Part shown: one piece after another, positions 16,812 through 24,481 of the stretch
Layout: each line of letters opens with the position of its first letter
Numbering within the stretch: the first letter of the stretch is position 1
Assembly (NCBI GenBank): GCA_964444795.1
Contig: CAYUIQ010000066.1
Coordinates: 1-36,493 of the forward strand
DNA length: 36,493 nt
DNA from: JABMRP01 sp964444795
Lineage (GTDB): Bacteria; Planctomycetota; Planctomycetia; Pirellulales; Thermoguttaceae
Reading direction: 5' to 3'
Notes under the pieces: generated by a model
Told to the model about the DNA's origin: nothing
The model's database searches: none
What the model saw: the letters and a program-made list of their open reading frames with translations, nothing else
Position numbers and translations under genes: made by a program

Positions 16812-16839
16812 GCGACGCGGGCGCCGGGCGCGCGAGGAA

Positions 16840-16868
16840 GTAGTAGGCACACGGAGTGTGCCTGCTAC
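16840..16868. terminator. Bidirectional hairpin between convergent genes
   Basis: Arms 16840-16852 and 16856-16868 (13 nt, one mismatch) enclose a 3-nt loop GGA. It lies between the convergent M50 gene and the minus-strand STN-repeat gene, where a shared stop is expected. There is no T-tract on either side, so factor-independent termination is uncertain. Confidence 0.55.
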
Positions 16869-16882
16869 CAGACAGGGTCAAC

Positions 16883-18562
16883 TTACCATTCGCCCATGCC
16901 ACCGCCCTCACCCATCCCCGTTTCGACCATGGGCCGCGCCCACGGGTTCGGCCAACTGATCAGCAGAAACGGCATCGAGTCGCCCGTTCGAGTGGGGTTC
17001 TTTCCGGCGACGGCGCGGAGGTCGGCCAGCAGCTTCGCGATTTCCTCGTGAACGCGCGCCGTTTGGCGCACGACCAGGGTCTCCGCGTTCTGGCAGCGGT
17101 GGCAGGCCAGCGAGCCCGGCCCACCGGCTTCCTCCCATGTGCGCGGGCTAACCGTCCTCGTGATCAACTCCATTAGTGGGACAGTGTCGACCAGAGGGCG
17201 ACCCTGCTCGTCTCGGTATCTCACTAGGTCGGCTACGTCGCAAATTTTCGTGCTGAGCATGTGCTCCGCCTTCCGTGGCGTGGTTATCAGCAACACTTCT
17301 CTGTCGATCACCCAGGTCAGTTCCAGTTCGTCGAGCATCAGTCCCAGCGCCGAACGGCGCGGGATGTTGGCGTAGTCGCACGATACCCGCGTCGGTTCGC
17401 CCGTGACGCAGCAGGTCATGTCCCCCAACTCAAGCCGATCAATCACGATGCCGATTCGATACTCTTGCCGCAACGCGGCAACGAGTTCGTCGATCGTCGC
17501 TTCCTTGCAGCGGATCGTCGTCTTCCGCCGGAGCGCCCGCCGAACGGCCTTCTCGCCGGAGCGGAGCATTTCGGCCGGCTCGACGTCGGCGGTCTCGCGA
17601 TTCACCGGCACGGACTTGTCGCCCCTGCCGCCGATGGGCCGCGGCTTCGCTGGGCTGATCAAAGGCGGCCGTATCGAGTCGCCATTTCCGGTGGGAGTCT
17701 TTCGGGCAACGGCGCGGATGTCGGCCAGCAGCGTTGCGATTTCCTCGTGAATGCGCGCCGTTTGACGCACGACCAGGGCCTCCCCGATCTGGTAACTGTA
17801 GTACGCCACCGTGCCCGGCCCACCGACATCCTCCCAGCGTTCCGGGCGAATGGTCCTCTCGATCAGCTCCACCGGCGAGTCGCGGTCGGCCAAGCCAGCC
17901 ATGTCGTACACCTTCGTGGTCAGAAAGACCTCTTCTTCCCTTTCCTTCGTCGTGATCAGCAGCACGTCCTTGTCGATGACCCAGGTCATTTCCAGTTGTT
18001 CGAGCATCAACTCCAGCGCCGAGCCGAGCGAAATGCCCGGGTAGTCGCAGGCGGCCACCGGGGTCTCCTCGGGCACGATTCCCAGGACTTGCGCCATCTC
18101 GTTCCAGTCGAAGACAATCGGAATCTTGTGTTCTCGCCGCAGCCGGGTGATGACCTTGCTGAGCAGTTCGTCCTCCCCGACCCGGAACACGACCTTCCGT
18201 TGCAGGACCTTGCGGATGGCCGCTTCACCGCTTCGCAGCGCAATGTCGTCCTCGGTCGGATCGCCTACGAAGATATCGAGTCTTCGTTTGGGCTTCCGCT
18301 TCGGCTTCGCTTTCGGTTCGTCGGACAGACGGTTCGCATCGCCAAACGGGTTGGCGTCGTCGTCGCCGAACGGGTTCGCATCGTCATCGCCAAACGGGTC
18401 GGACGGTGCATCGCCGAACGGATTGGCCGGCGGCTTGTCGGTGGGCGAGTCGTCATCGCCAAACGGATCCTGTGCGACGGCGAGAACGGCATGGCCGCAA
18501 AACGCAAGGACGGCCATCGACAGGACGGCCAGGGTTAAGATTGGTAGTCTCGTGCAGGACAT
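16883..18562 (-). CDS. Secreted protein with acidic DPFGDDD repeats and two STN-like domains
   Basis: Exported protein of unknown function, 559 aa. Start ATG 18562 is set by AGGAGA at 18569-18574, 6 nt upstream; an upstream start would add 11 residues before the signal peptide. Signal peptide about 1-31. Residues 32-75 are a run of NPFGDDDA-type repeats, followed by a basic linker KPKRKPKRR. Two tandem units of about 190 residues follow (111-296 and 335-529). Each begins SGExAxRxxLxRK, then a region resembling the short STN (secretin/TonB N-terminal) fold with LMLxxLExTWVID and EVLLITT, then TRT-x-P-x-x-WE-x-x-GGPG and ARxHEEIAxLLADxRAVA. Such STN-repeat proteins are common in planctomycetes, without assigned role. 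The C-terminal tail is GMGEGGGMGEW. It is transcribed divergently from 18999. Confidence 0.75.
   Translation of the reverse strand: MSCTRLPILTLAVLSMAVLAFCGHAVLAVAQDPFGDDDSPTDKPPANPFGDAPSDPFGDDDANPFGDDDANPFGDANRLSDEPKAKPKRKPKRRLDIFVGDPTEDDIALRSGEAAIRKVLQRKVVFRVGEDELLSKVITRLRREHKIPIVFDWNEMAQVLGIVPEETPVAACDYPGISLGSALELMLEQLEMTWVIDKDVLLITTKEREEEVFLTTKVYDMAGLADRDSPVELIERTIRPERWEDVGGPGTVAYYSYQIGEALVVRQTARIHEEIATLLADIRAVARKTPTGNGDSIRPPLISPAKPRPIGGRGDKSVPVNRETADVEPAEMLRSGEKAVRRALRRKTTIRCKEATIDELVAALRQEYRIGIVIDRLELGDMTCCVTGEPTRVSCDYANIPRRSALGLMLDELELTWVIDREVLLITTPRKAEHMLSTKICDVADLVRYRDEQGRPLVDTVPLMELITRTVSPRTWEEAGGPGSLACHRCQNAETLVVRQTARVHEEIAKLLADLRAVAGKNPTRTGDSMPFLLISWPNPWARPMVETGMGEGGGMGEW
18338..18469 (-). 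repeat. Short tandem repeats encoding DPFGDDDAN units
   Basis: Near-identical 18-27-nt units encode successive DPFGDDD and NPFGDDDAN peptides after the signal peptide of the STN-repeat protein. Such tracts commonly vary in copy number between strains. Confidence 0.65.
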
Positions 18563-18568
18563 GGATAT

Positions 18569-18574
18569 TCTCCT
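18569..18574 (-). promoter_or_regulatory. Ribosome binding site that sets the start at 18562
   Basis: AGGAGA on the minus strand lies 6 nt before ATG 18562, favouring it over the start 11 codons upstream. Confidence 0.65.
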
Positions 18575-18613
18575 GTTGATTGAAACACCGGGCACGAATG
18601 CCTGGGCTAAACA

Positions 18614-18706
18614 TCAACGCCTGGGCGCGGGCACATCGGCCGAGATTACGATGGCAAGCAAGAATACCCACAGCGCAGCCCCGACCGGCAACATAGTTCG
18701 ACACAT
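18614..18706 (-). CDS. Predicted 30-aa hydrophobic small peptide
   Basis: A short ORF not obvious from length alone: ATG at 18706 is preceded 5 nt upstream by AAGGAGAGG (18712-18720), among the strongest ribosome binding sites noticed here. It encodes 30 residues, beginning MCRTMLPVGAALWVFLLAIV, followed by a short polar tail ending PAPRR and a TGA stop. The hydrophobic stretch of about 17 residues could be a single membrane helix or a short signal peptide. It lies 51 nt before the STN-repeat gene on the same strand and downstream of the minus promoter at 18811-18839, so it may be a leader or a small membrane protein. No homologue is recognised; existence as a protein is inferred from the ribosome binding site and hydrophobicity. 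Confidence 0.45.
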   Translation of the reverse strand: MCRTMLPVGAALWVFLLAIVISADVPAPRR

Positions 18707-18810
18707 GGCAGCCTCTCCTTCTCACGCGGGAAACGCGCGGGAAAAAGGATTCCAACGGACAGGATACTGTCGAAGCGACGGGTTCCGGGCCGACCGCTCC
18801 GGTTGTGGAT

Positions 18811-18839
18811 AATCTACCCCCCCCGAGAACGAATTGCAA
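18811..18839 (-). promoter_or_regulatory. Promoter for the small peptide and STN-repeat gene
   Basis: On the minus strand TTGCAA (18834-18839) and TAGATT (18811-18816) are separated by exactly 17 nt, of which eight are a G homopolymer. The expected start is near 18804, giving a leader of about 97 nt to the small ORF. Confidence 0.45.
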
Positions 18840-18888
18840 CCATTAACCCGGGCGCACCACGCCATTCCCCCGACAGGGGGTCCACTGG

Positions 18889-18917
18889 TTGCCCAGGGCG
18901 CGTGAGAAGGCTACAAT
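18889..18917 (+). promoter_or_regulatory. Promoter of the 752-aa secreted protein gene
   Basis: TTGCCC (18889-18894) and TACAAT (18912-18917) are separated by exactly 17 nt. The expected start is near 18924, giving a 75-nt leader to ATG 18999. A small hairpin (CCCCC-GACA-GGGGG, 18867-18880) lies just upstream. Confidence 0.55.
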
Positions 18918-18998
18918 TCCTGGCGTTCTTTACCGCCAATTTCGATGGGGTTTTCGGTGCAAGATCCCAAGCTCCTCTTCCGCGACAAGGAGATTCTC

Positions 18999-21257
18999 AT
19001 GAGACAGCGATACCAACGGCACACACGGGCGGGGATTGTCACGATCGGTCTGCTTGCCCTGGCGGCCATGCTGGGCAGCGCACCGGGCGATGCGGCGGCC
19101 GCCGACCTCGGCAGGGTGGCTCCGTCGCTGGAGTTGATTCCCGCCGACGCGTCGCTCTACAGCACCATGTTGCACATGCGCGAGCAAGTCGAAGCCATCC
19201 GCGACAGCAAGGCCGTGGCCAAGATCATGCAGATGCCCATCGTGCAAATGGGTCTGGCACAGCTCAAGGCGGAAGCCGAGCGGCCGGGTAGTTTTCCCGC
19301 CGAAGCGCTCGAGGTGATGAAGAAGCCGGAGGTTCGCGAACTGCTCGCTCTGGCCGAGGACATGTTCTCCGAAGAGGTCTTCTTCTATGCCGACGACAAG
19401 CTCATCGGCACGGTCGACCTCCTGCAGCAAACCTTCGGCGCGTTTCAGAGTATGCCGCTGATGATGGCCATGCAGGGCGGTCCCAGCCAGTTCGACGAAG
19501 ACATGCAACTGGCCGTGATGCTCACGATGTTGGGCGAGAACCTCGACCTGCTGGAGCTCCCCAACGTGGTCGTCGGGTTTAAGCTCAGCGACAAGGCTTT
19601 GGCGGAAAAGCAACTGGCAAAGTTAGAAGCTCTGGCCACGCAAGCGTTTGCCCAAGTTCCCGAATTGCAGGGCCGGTTCAAGAGGAAGAAGGTCGGACCG
19701 GGTGAATATCTCGTCGTGGAACTCGACGCGAAGATGATCCCCTGGGATGAAATTCCGACCGACCGATTAGAGGAATTCGTCGAGCGCCCGGGGGACGTCG
19801 AAAAGTTGCTCGCGAAGGTCAAGGGCATGACTCTGGCCGTCTGCCTGGGCATTCGCGGCGATTACCTGCTGCTTTCGATCGGGTCGTCGACCGACTGTCT
19901 GGCCTCCCTGGGACAAGGCGATTTGCTGGCCGACCGGCCGGAATTTGAACCGGTGGGGCGGTTTTCCGATCAACGGATCACGTCGATCGGCTACGTCAGC
20001 AAGGCGATGATGACGCAGGTGAGTTGGAACGCGGAAGACATCGACGCGCTGGTCGAATTGGCCGACGGCGCGCTTCCCCAACTGGGCCTGCCGGTCAACC
20101 TGTCCATTCGCATTCACGACGACGTCAAGAAACTGGCCGACGATCTCAAGCGAAATATCCCCACTCCGGGAGCAAGTCTGAAATTTGCGTTTACGACCGG
20201 CGATGGCCAGGAGAGCTACTCTTACGACTGGGCCCGGCCGGCATCGCGGCACACGCCCGAGCCGCTGACCCTGCTCAACCATTTGGGCGGCAGTCCGCTG
20301 GCGGCCTACGTGTCGCGGAGCAAAACGGCCCCGCAAAGCTACGCCATGGCGGTTAAGTGGATCAAGATCGGCTGGGGTTATGTCGAGGACTTTGGCTTGG
20401 TGCAAATGCCCCCACCTCAGCGAAAGGACTTCAACCGCGTCCTCGGAATGGTCCTGCCACTCGTTAAGAGAGCGGACGTGGCCACCCGCGAGATGCTGTT
20501 GCCGGCCTTGGAAGACGGGCAGGGAGGGATTGTGCTTGACGCGAAGCTGAAGAGCCGGCAGTTTATCGAGGCCCTGCCGCCGACTCCGAAGCCGATGCCG
20601 ATGCTCGAACCGGCACTCATCTTCGGCGTGAGCGACGCTCCGCTGTTGCGCGAAGCGGTGGCCGAGTATTGGTCGATCGGAAACGACACGATCAAGCTGA
20701 TCCGGAAGCTCAATCCCGACGCGCCGCTGGATTTCAAGATTCCCAAGCCGAAGACGATCGAAACGCCCGTCGGCACGGTCTATGCCTACCGGTTTCCCAA
20801 GGAGTTGGGCGTGGACCGGCGGATCGCGCTCAATGCGGGACTGTCGGACAACGTGGCCGTACTCTCGATGTCGCGGCCTCACACCGTGCGTCTGCTGACC
20901 GAAACACCGCTGGAGACGCCCGGTGTGCTGGATGCCGAGACGCCGCTGATCTCGGCCGGCGTGTTCGATTGGGCCGGTCTGGTCGACGCCGCCACGCCGT
21001 GGATCGAACTGGCCGCTCGGCAAATCGTTCTCGAAACAACGCGTCGCGACGACCGGAAGATGATGCCCGACGAGAAGAGCGATCCGGCCGAACCCCTACC
21101 GCCGGCCGACGACAATCCGCGAATGGCATTCGTGCTGGATCAGGTCGACACCGTGTTGGAGGTGCTCAAATGCTTGCGCCGCGTCACCAGCCGCACCTAC
21201 GTCGAAGACGGCGCCACGGTGAGGCACACGGTGACGGAGTATCGGGACTTGGAGTAG
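18999..21257 (+). CDS. Secreted protein of unknown function, planctomycete type
   Basis: Predicted exported protein, 752 aa. ATG 18999 follows AAGGAGA (18987-18993) by 5 nt and begins a signal peptide of about 36 residues (a basic n-region, then IVTIGLLALAAMLGSA, ending near AAAAD); the frame extends 18 codons upstream with no support. The mature part opens LELIPADASLYSTMLHMREQVEAI, a pattern of planctomycete proteins that resemble DUF3352-like sequences. The protein is mixed alpha/beta with no cysteine pairs, haem motif, catalytic motif or membrane segment that I can recognise. It stands alone with its own promoter, divergent from the STN-repeat gene. Length is typical of this group. Function not assigned. 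Confidence 0.7.
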   Translation: MRQRYQRHTRAGIVTIGLLALAAMLGSAPGDAAAADLGRVAPSLELIPADASLYSTMLHMREQVEAIRDSKAVAKIMQMPIVQMGLAQLKAEAERPGSFPAEALEVMKKPEVRELLALAEDMFSEEVFFYADDKLIGTVDLLQQTFGAFQSMPLMMAMQGGPSQFDEDMQLAVMLTMLGENLDLLELPNVVVGFKLSDKALAEKQLAKLEALATQAFAQVPELQGRFKRKKVGPGEYLVVELDAKMIPWDEIPTDRLEEFVERPGDVEKLLAKVKGMTLAVCLGIRGDYLLLSIGSSTDCLASLGQGDLLADRPEFEPVGRFSDQRITSIGYVSKAMMTQVSWNAEDIDALVELADGALPQLGLPVNLSIRIHDDVKKLADDLKRNIPTPGASLKFAFTTGDGQESYSYDWARPASRHTPEPLTLLNHLGGSPLAAYVSRSKTAPQSYAMAVKWIKIGWGYVEDFGLVQMPPPQRKDFNRVLGMVLPLVKRADVATREMLLPALEDGQGGIVLDAKLKSRQFIEALPPTPKPMPMLEPALIFGVSDAPLLREAVAEYWSIGNDTIKLIRKLNPDAPLDFKIPKPKTIETPVGTVYAYRFPKELGVDRRIALNAGLSDNVAVLSMSRPHTVRLLTETPLETPGVLDAETPLISAGVFDWAGLVDAATPWIELAARQIVLETTRRDDRKMMPDEKSDPAEPLPPADDNPRMAFVLDQVDTVLEVLKCLRRVTSRTYVEDGATVRHTVTEYRDLE

Positions 21258-21270
21258 CCGATCGGGACAA

Positions 21271-21287
21271 GGGCGGGCAAGCCGCCC
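21271..21287 (+). terminator. Weak hairpin after the 752-aa protein gene
   Basis: GGGCGG and CCGCCC pair around a 5-nt loop, 13 nt after the stop codon. There is no T-tract. Confidence 0.3.
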
Positions 21288-21310
21288 ATGGCACCCTACA
21301 TGGATGAGCC

Positions 21311-21344
21311 AAAAAAGAAGCCCACGGGTCGTCACCCGTGGGCT
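21311..21344 (-). terminator. Rho-independent terminator of the porin gene
   Basis: A perfect 11-bp stem (AGCCCACGGGT at 21319-21329 with 21334-21344) and a 4-nt loop are followed on the minus strand by TTCTTTTTT (21311-21319). It lies 25 nt past the porin stop. The stem could also stop plus-strand transcription. Confidence 0.85.
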
Positions 21345-21368
21345 CTTCTGCTTGCGTGTAGAAAATGC

Positions 21369-22694
21369 TTAGAAGGTCACGATCAGGTCGATCGCACCGG
21401 TGAACTGGCTCTTGCTGGTGCCGTCACCGAAGGGCGCGGCATCCGGTCCCAAGGCGAGGCCGTCGTACCAATCCCATCGTGCTTCGGGACGGACGACGAC
21501 GTTGGGGCAGGGCCGCCAGCTCAGTCCGCCGGTGATACCCCAGAAGTTGCCGGCGAATCCGCCACTGTTCCACGCCCGCACACCGGGCAGGTTGCCGGGA
21601 CCGGCAATTCGGACACCGTCGTCGTCGCGCAGCCACTCGACGCGGAGATTGGCGGCCCACTTCTTGTTGAGCTGGTAGAGGAAGTACTGGTTTATTCCGT
21701 ACCACTCGGCATCCTGTCGTTGGAAGGATTCGTTTTCCTGGCCGAGGTTGTGGACCAAGACGTACTTGAGCTTCTTGGTGACTTCCCGCTGCAGAACGAA
21801 GCTGTAGACGAAACGGTTTTGATCGTCGAAGGGGAATCCCTGGCGGCCGGTCGACATGGCCCAGGCCAGCGAAGTCCGCTTGTCGCAACTATTCCACTTG
21901 ATCCCGCCCATGAAGTCCAAGGCGTTGTTGTTGTCCTCGAACTGCATCCAGCCGCGGTGGAACCCGCCTTGAATGGAGAGCTGGTTGGTCAGCTTGTAGT
22001 CGGCCAACGCACCGGTCACCAATTGCGGCACGGTGTAGCCGTAGCAGTAGGAATGGGAATAGAAGGGGTTGGCCACGGCGGGGACGGCTTCGTAATCGAG
22101 AATGCCCGCGAAGTGGCCCAGCTTGACCGACAATTTGTTGTACGCCAGCTCGAGATAGAACTGCGGGAGGACGATGCCGTAGGTCGAGCCGTCCATCGAG
22201 TTGATCTGGTTTTCCAGGCCGTTGTTGATCCCGAATCGCCAGTCGGTGCCGTACATCATGTCGATGTGTCCGCCCCAAGCCCAACCGCAGCCGCCGTTGT
22301 CGGCCTGTCGATCGGCGAACAGCCACAACTGGTTCATCTGGTACTCGCTGTCCAGATCGTTGGTCGCCACGGGGCCGTTGAACCGGTCGGCCGGGTCCTC
22401 ACTGTTGAAAGTGATGCCCTGCTGCAACCAGCCGCCGATGACGATTTTGCGTTGCTTGAGGAAGCAGCCGTCGAACAGTTTGAACGGCTTTGCGGCAACC
22501 CCACACGCGCCGGCGCCACACGCGTCACAGCCGCTGTCGACCACGCCGCATCCACCACACCCAAACGACTCGGCTGCCACGGCGACGCCGTCGTCGATTA
22601 CCACGGGCGGTTCATCTTGCGCTTGGGCCGCGGCGCTACAGCATAGGGCCAGCGAGGCGACCAAGGTCATCCAGGTCCAAGAACGGGCTCTCAT
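21369..22694 (-). CDS. BBP2-type outer-membrane beta-barrel porin with Cys-rich N-terminal segment
   Basis: Predicted outer-membrane porin of the BBP2/OmpL-like family common in planctomycetes, 441 aa. Signal peptide about residues 1-26, ending near AQAQ. Residues 45-77 hold six cysteines including two CxxC pairs (46/49 and 56/59) in a Gly-rich stretch, then the barrel domain begins near IVIGGWLQQGITFN. Alternating aromatic strands continue to the end, which closes with the porin-type terminal TGAIDLIVTF and C-terminal Phe. Typical family motifs such as QMNQLWLFADR and WGGHIDMMYGTD are present. It lies downstream of the TPR lipoprotein gene on the same strand with a 283-nt gap and has its own terminator. 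Substrate is not predictable. The Cys-rich segment is unusual. Confidence 0.85.
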   Translation of the reverse strand: MRARSWTWMTLVASLALCCSAAAQAQDEPPVVIDDGVAVAAESFGCGGCGVVDSGCDACGAGACGVAAKPFKLFDGCFLKQRKIVIGGWLQQGITFNSEDPADRFNGPVATNDLDSEYQMNQLWLFADRQADNGGCGWAWGGHIDMMYGTDWRFGINNGLENQINSMDGSTYGIVLPQFYLELAYNKLSVKLGHFAGILDYEAVPAVANPFYSHSYCYGYTVPQLVTGALADYKLTNQLSIQGGFHRGWMQFEDNNNALDFMGGIKWNSCDKRTSLAWAMSTGRQGFPFDDQNRFVYSFVLQREVTKKLKYVLVHNLGQENESFQRQDAEWYGINQYFLYQLNKKWAANLRVEWLRDDDGVRIAGPGNLPGVRAWNSGGFAGNFWGITGGLSWRPCPNVVVRPEARWDWYDGLALGPDAAPFGDGTSKSQFTGAIDLIVTF

Positions 22695-22794
22695 TCTCTT
22701 GCATTCCTTTGCGAGGTAGGGAAAGGGTGTGCGGGAAATACTCCAGCCATGTGGTGTTGATTCGTTTTACGCCAATCCACACGGCTGTACGGAT

Positions 22795-22822
22795 TCCGAT
22801 GGTTCTTACGACTTCCATCGGA
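22795..22822. promoter_or_regulatory. Palindrome upstream of the porin gene
   Basis: TCCGATGG (22795-22802) and CCATCGGA (22815-22822) are perfect 8-bp arms around a 12-nt loop in the 283-nt gap between the TPR and porin genes. It could be an operator for the porin or the end of the TPR transcript. I saw no good promoter in the rest of the gap. Confidence 0.35.
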
Positions 22823-22977
22823 CCATTGGGGGAGAAACGTTCACCTGGGTTGTTTTAACCAGTTACGTCAACGCGATCGGCATTTCTTGCCTGGTCGGCC
22901 CAGCTTTCCATTCTCGTCGCGGATTGCCAATCTGGGGGGATCGCGATCCCTGCCGCGGTGGCTGGCGACACATGGAC

Positions 22978-23562
22978 TCACATGCCAGCGCTGCTCAATT
23001 TCTTGGCGGTGGCTGAATCGGTGTCTGCTTGATCGGGTTTTCCCATTTCCTCGTAGGCCCGTGCCCGAACACGGTATGCGTCTACGCATGTCGGGGCGAG
23101 TCGGATCGCCATGGTGAGATCGTCGACGGCCTTGTCCAATTCACCCATGTCGATGTAGACGGATCCGCGCTGAACGTAAGGTTTGACATTCTGGGGATCC
23201 AGGGAAATGGCTTCGGAACATCGCTTGATCGAGGAGTCGAGATCGTCCTGCATCTCCAACGCCTTGGAGAGATGGACGTAGGCGTCGCTGTTGTCCGGTT
23301 CCAGCCGAATAACCTGGGTGAAATCGGCGACCGCTTTCTCGGCGTTACGCCGGTACTGGTAGGCCAATCCGCGCTGGTAATACGCCCGCGCCAAATCGGG
23401 GTCGAGACGAATCGCCCGGGTGTAGCAGTCGATGCTGGCGTCGATATCGCCTTCGCGAAAGTGCCCGTCGCCTTCGGTGCAGGCGTCCAGCGCCGATCCG
23501 CCGCAGCCGGCCAACAGCGTGACGGCCAAGAGCCGCGCAACCCGGGAAAACAGTCTCTTCAT
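22978..23562 (-). CDS. TPR-repeat lipoprotein
   Basis: Predicted envelope lipoprotein, 194 aa from ATG 23562; the frame extends 23 codons upstream, but the internal ATG begins a clean signal peptide (MKRLFSRVARLLAVTLLAGC) with lipobox LAGC. The mature protein is almost wholly tetratricopeptide repeats: about five units of 34 residues, with typical AIRLDPDLARAYYQRG and AIRLAPTCVDAYRVRA ends. TPRs mediate protein-protein contacts. The start site has only a weak ribosome binding site. It is upstream of the porin on the same strand, separated by 283 nt. A role in envelope assembly is a family-level guess; no partner is shown. Confidence 0.82.
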   Translation of the reverse strand: MKRLFSRVARLLAVTLLAGCGGSALDACTEGDGHFREGDIDASIDCYTRAIRLDPDLARAYYQRGLAYQYRRNAEKAVADFTQVIRLEPDNSDAYVHLSKALEMQDDLDSSIKRCSEAISLDPQNVKPYVQRGSVYIDMGELDKAVDDLTMAIRLAPTCVDAYRVRARAYEEMGKPDQADTDSATAKKLSSAGM

Positions 23563-23811
23563 CCGCGCCACCGTTTTTCGGCCATTGTGGTCTCTCCCGA
23601 GAACCCTGATGGAGAAGGAGCCGAGCCGCACCCTCTATCGAGTCTAACCATGACGGCCGCGGGAATCAATTTGCCGCTCGGGGGGACACGCGAGTCCGGA
23701 CAGGAGAAGCTGTCAACGCCCGTACGACCACACAGGCCTTGCAATGCGGGGGATTGGCTTAAGATCCCCGGTAGTCGTAAGTTACAGAACGCCCAGTGAC
23801 GGAGAGAATTC

Positions 23812-24321
23812 ATGTCATACACGCTTTTCCACGGTTATTTTCCCGAAATTGCCAAATCGGAGACGCGGACAATCATCCTGTCCGGCGAGGCGGACGTTGG
23901 TTTGCCGGCAGCGCATTATTCGTTTCTGGAGATGTTCTGCGATGAACCGGGGTGCGACTGTCGCCGGGTGCTCTTCTATGTCGTCTCTTCCCTTGGCAAC
24001 GATCTCGTGGCCGTGATTGCCTACGGGTGGGAGACTCCGGAGTTCTACGCCCGGTGGATGGGAAGCAGCGATCCATCCGACCTTGCCGAACTGAAAGGCC
24101 CCGTGTTGAACCTGAGTAGCCCTCAATCCGCTGATGCTCCCGAAATCCTGGAGATGGCCGAAGATCTCCTGCTCACCGACAAGGCTTACATGGATCGCGT
24201 CAAGCGACACTACGCAATGTTCCGCGAGCGCATCGACAAGAACACATCTCCGAAGTCGAGAAGGGAAAAGGCTCACAAGAGAAAGAACAAGTCGCGAAAG
24301 AACCGGAAACGCGGGGTATGA
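23812..24321 (+). CDS. Small unknown protein with a CxxxxCxC motif and basic tail
   Basis: Unrecognised protein, 169 aa, start ATG 23812 with GGAGAG at 23801-23806, 5 nt upstream. No signal peptide or membrane helix, so probably cytoplasmic. A cysteine cluster, FCDEPGCDCRRV, near residue 43 could bind a metal, as in short zinc-binding proteins with SEC-C-like motifs. The C-terminal 30 residues are strongly basic (KSRREKAHKRKNKSRKNRKR), which suggests nucleic acid binding or ribosome association. Its 3' end overlaps no real gene; the long HzsA-like frame running through it from 24134 is off-frame. The stop lies 160 nt before the third HzsA-like gene. Function not assigned. Confidence 0.7.
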   Translation: MSYTLFHGYFPEIAKSETRTIILSGEADVGLPAAHYSFLEMFCDEPGCDCRRVLFYVVSSLGNDLVAVIAYGWETPEFYARWMGSSDPSDLAELKGPVLNLSSPQSADAPEILEMAEDLLLTDKAYMDRVKRHYAMFRERIDKNTSPKSRREKAHKRKNKSRKNRKRGV

Positions 24322-24469
24322 TCGTGAGGGGAGAATGTCGATCCGAGTGCCAATCGACGCGAGAATGTTGCCGCGGGGATGGAGATCCCGGATAATTGAT
24401 CGAAGCTGGCAAATGACCATTAACGGGGACAAGGGGGCACGGCCTCTTTCTTCCCGACCGCCTGAGTCG

Positions 24470-24475
24470 AAGGAG
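24470..24475 (+). promoter_or_regulatory. Ribosome binding site that sets the start of the third HzsA-like gene
   Basis: AAGGAG lies 6 nt before GTG 24482. The frame is open back to 24134, but that stretch overlaps the preceding gene and lacks a signal peptide. Confidence 0.65.
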
Positions 24476-24481
24476 ACCATT

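Noticed and set aside
21288..22646. 452-codon plus-strand ORF opposite the porin
   Set aside because: The porin on the other strand has a signal peptide, barrel motifs and a terminator; this frame has none.
24134..24481. Upstream extension of the third HzsA-like frame
   Set aside because: The first 116 codons overlap the preceding gene in another frame and show no signal peptide or domain; GTG 24482 with AAGGAG is a better start.
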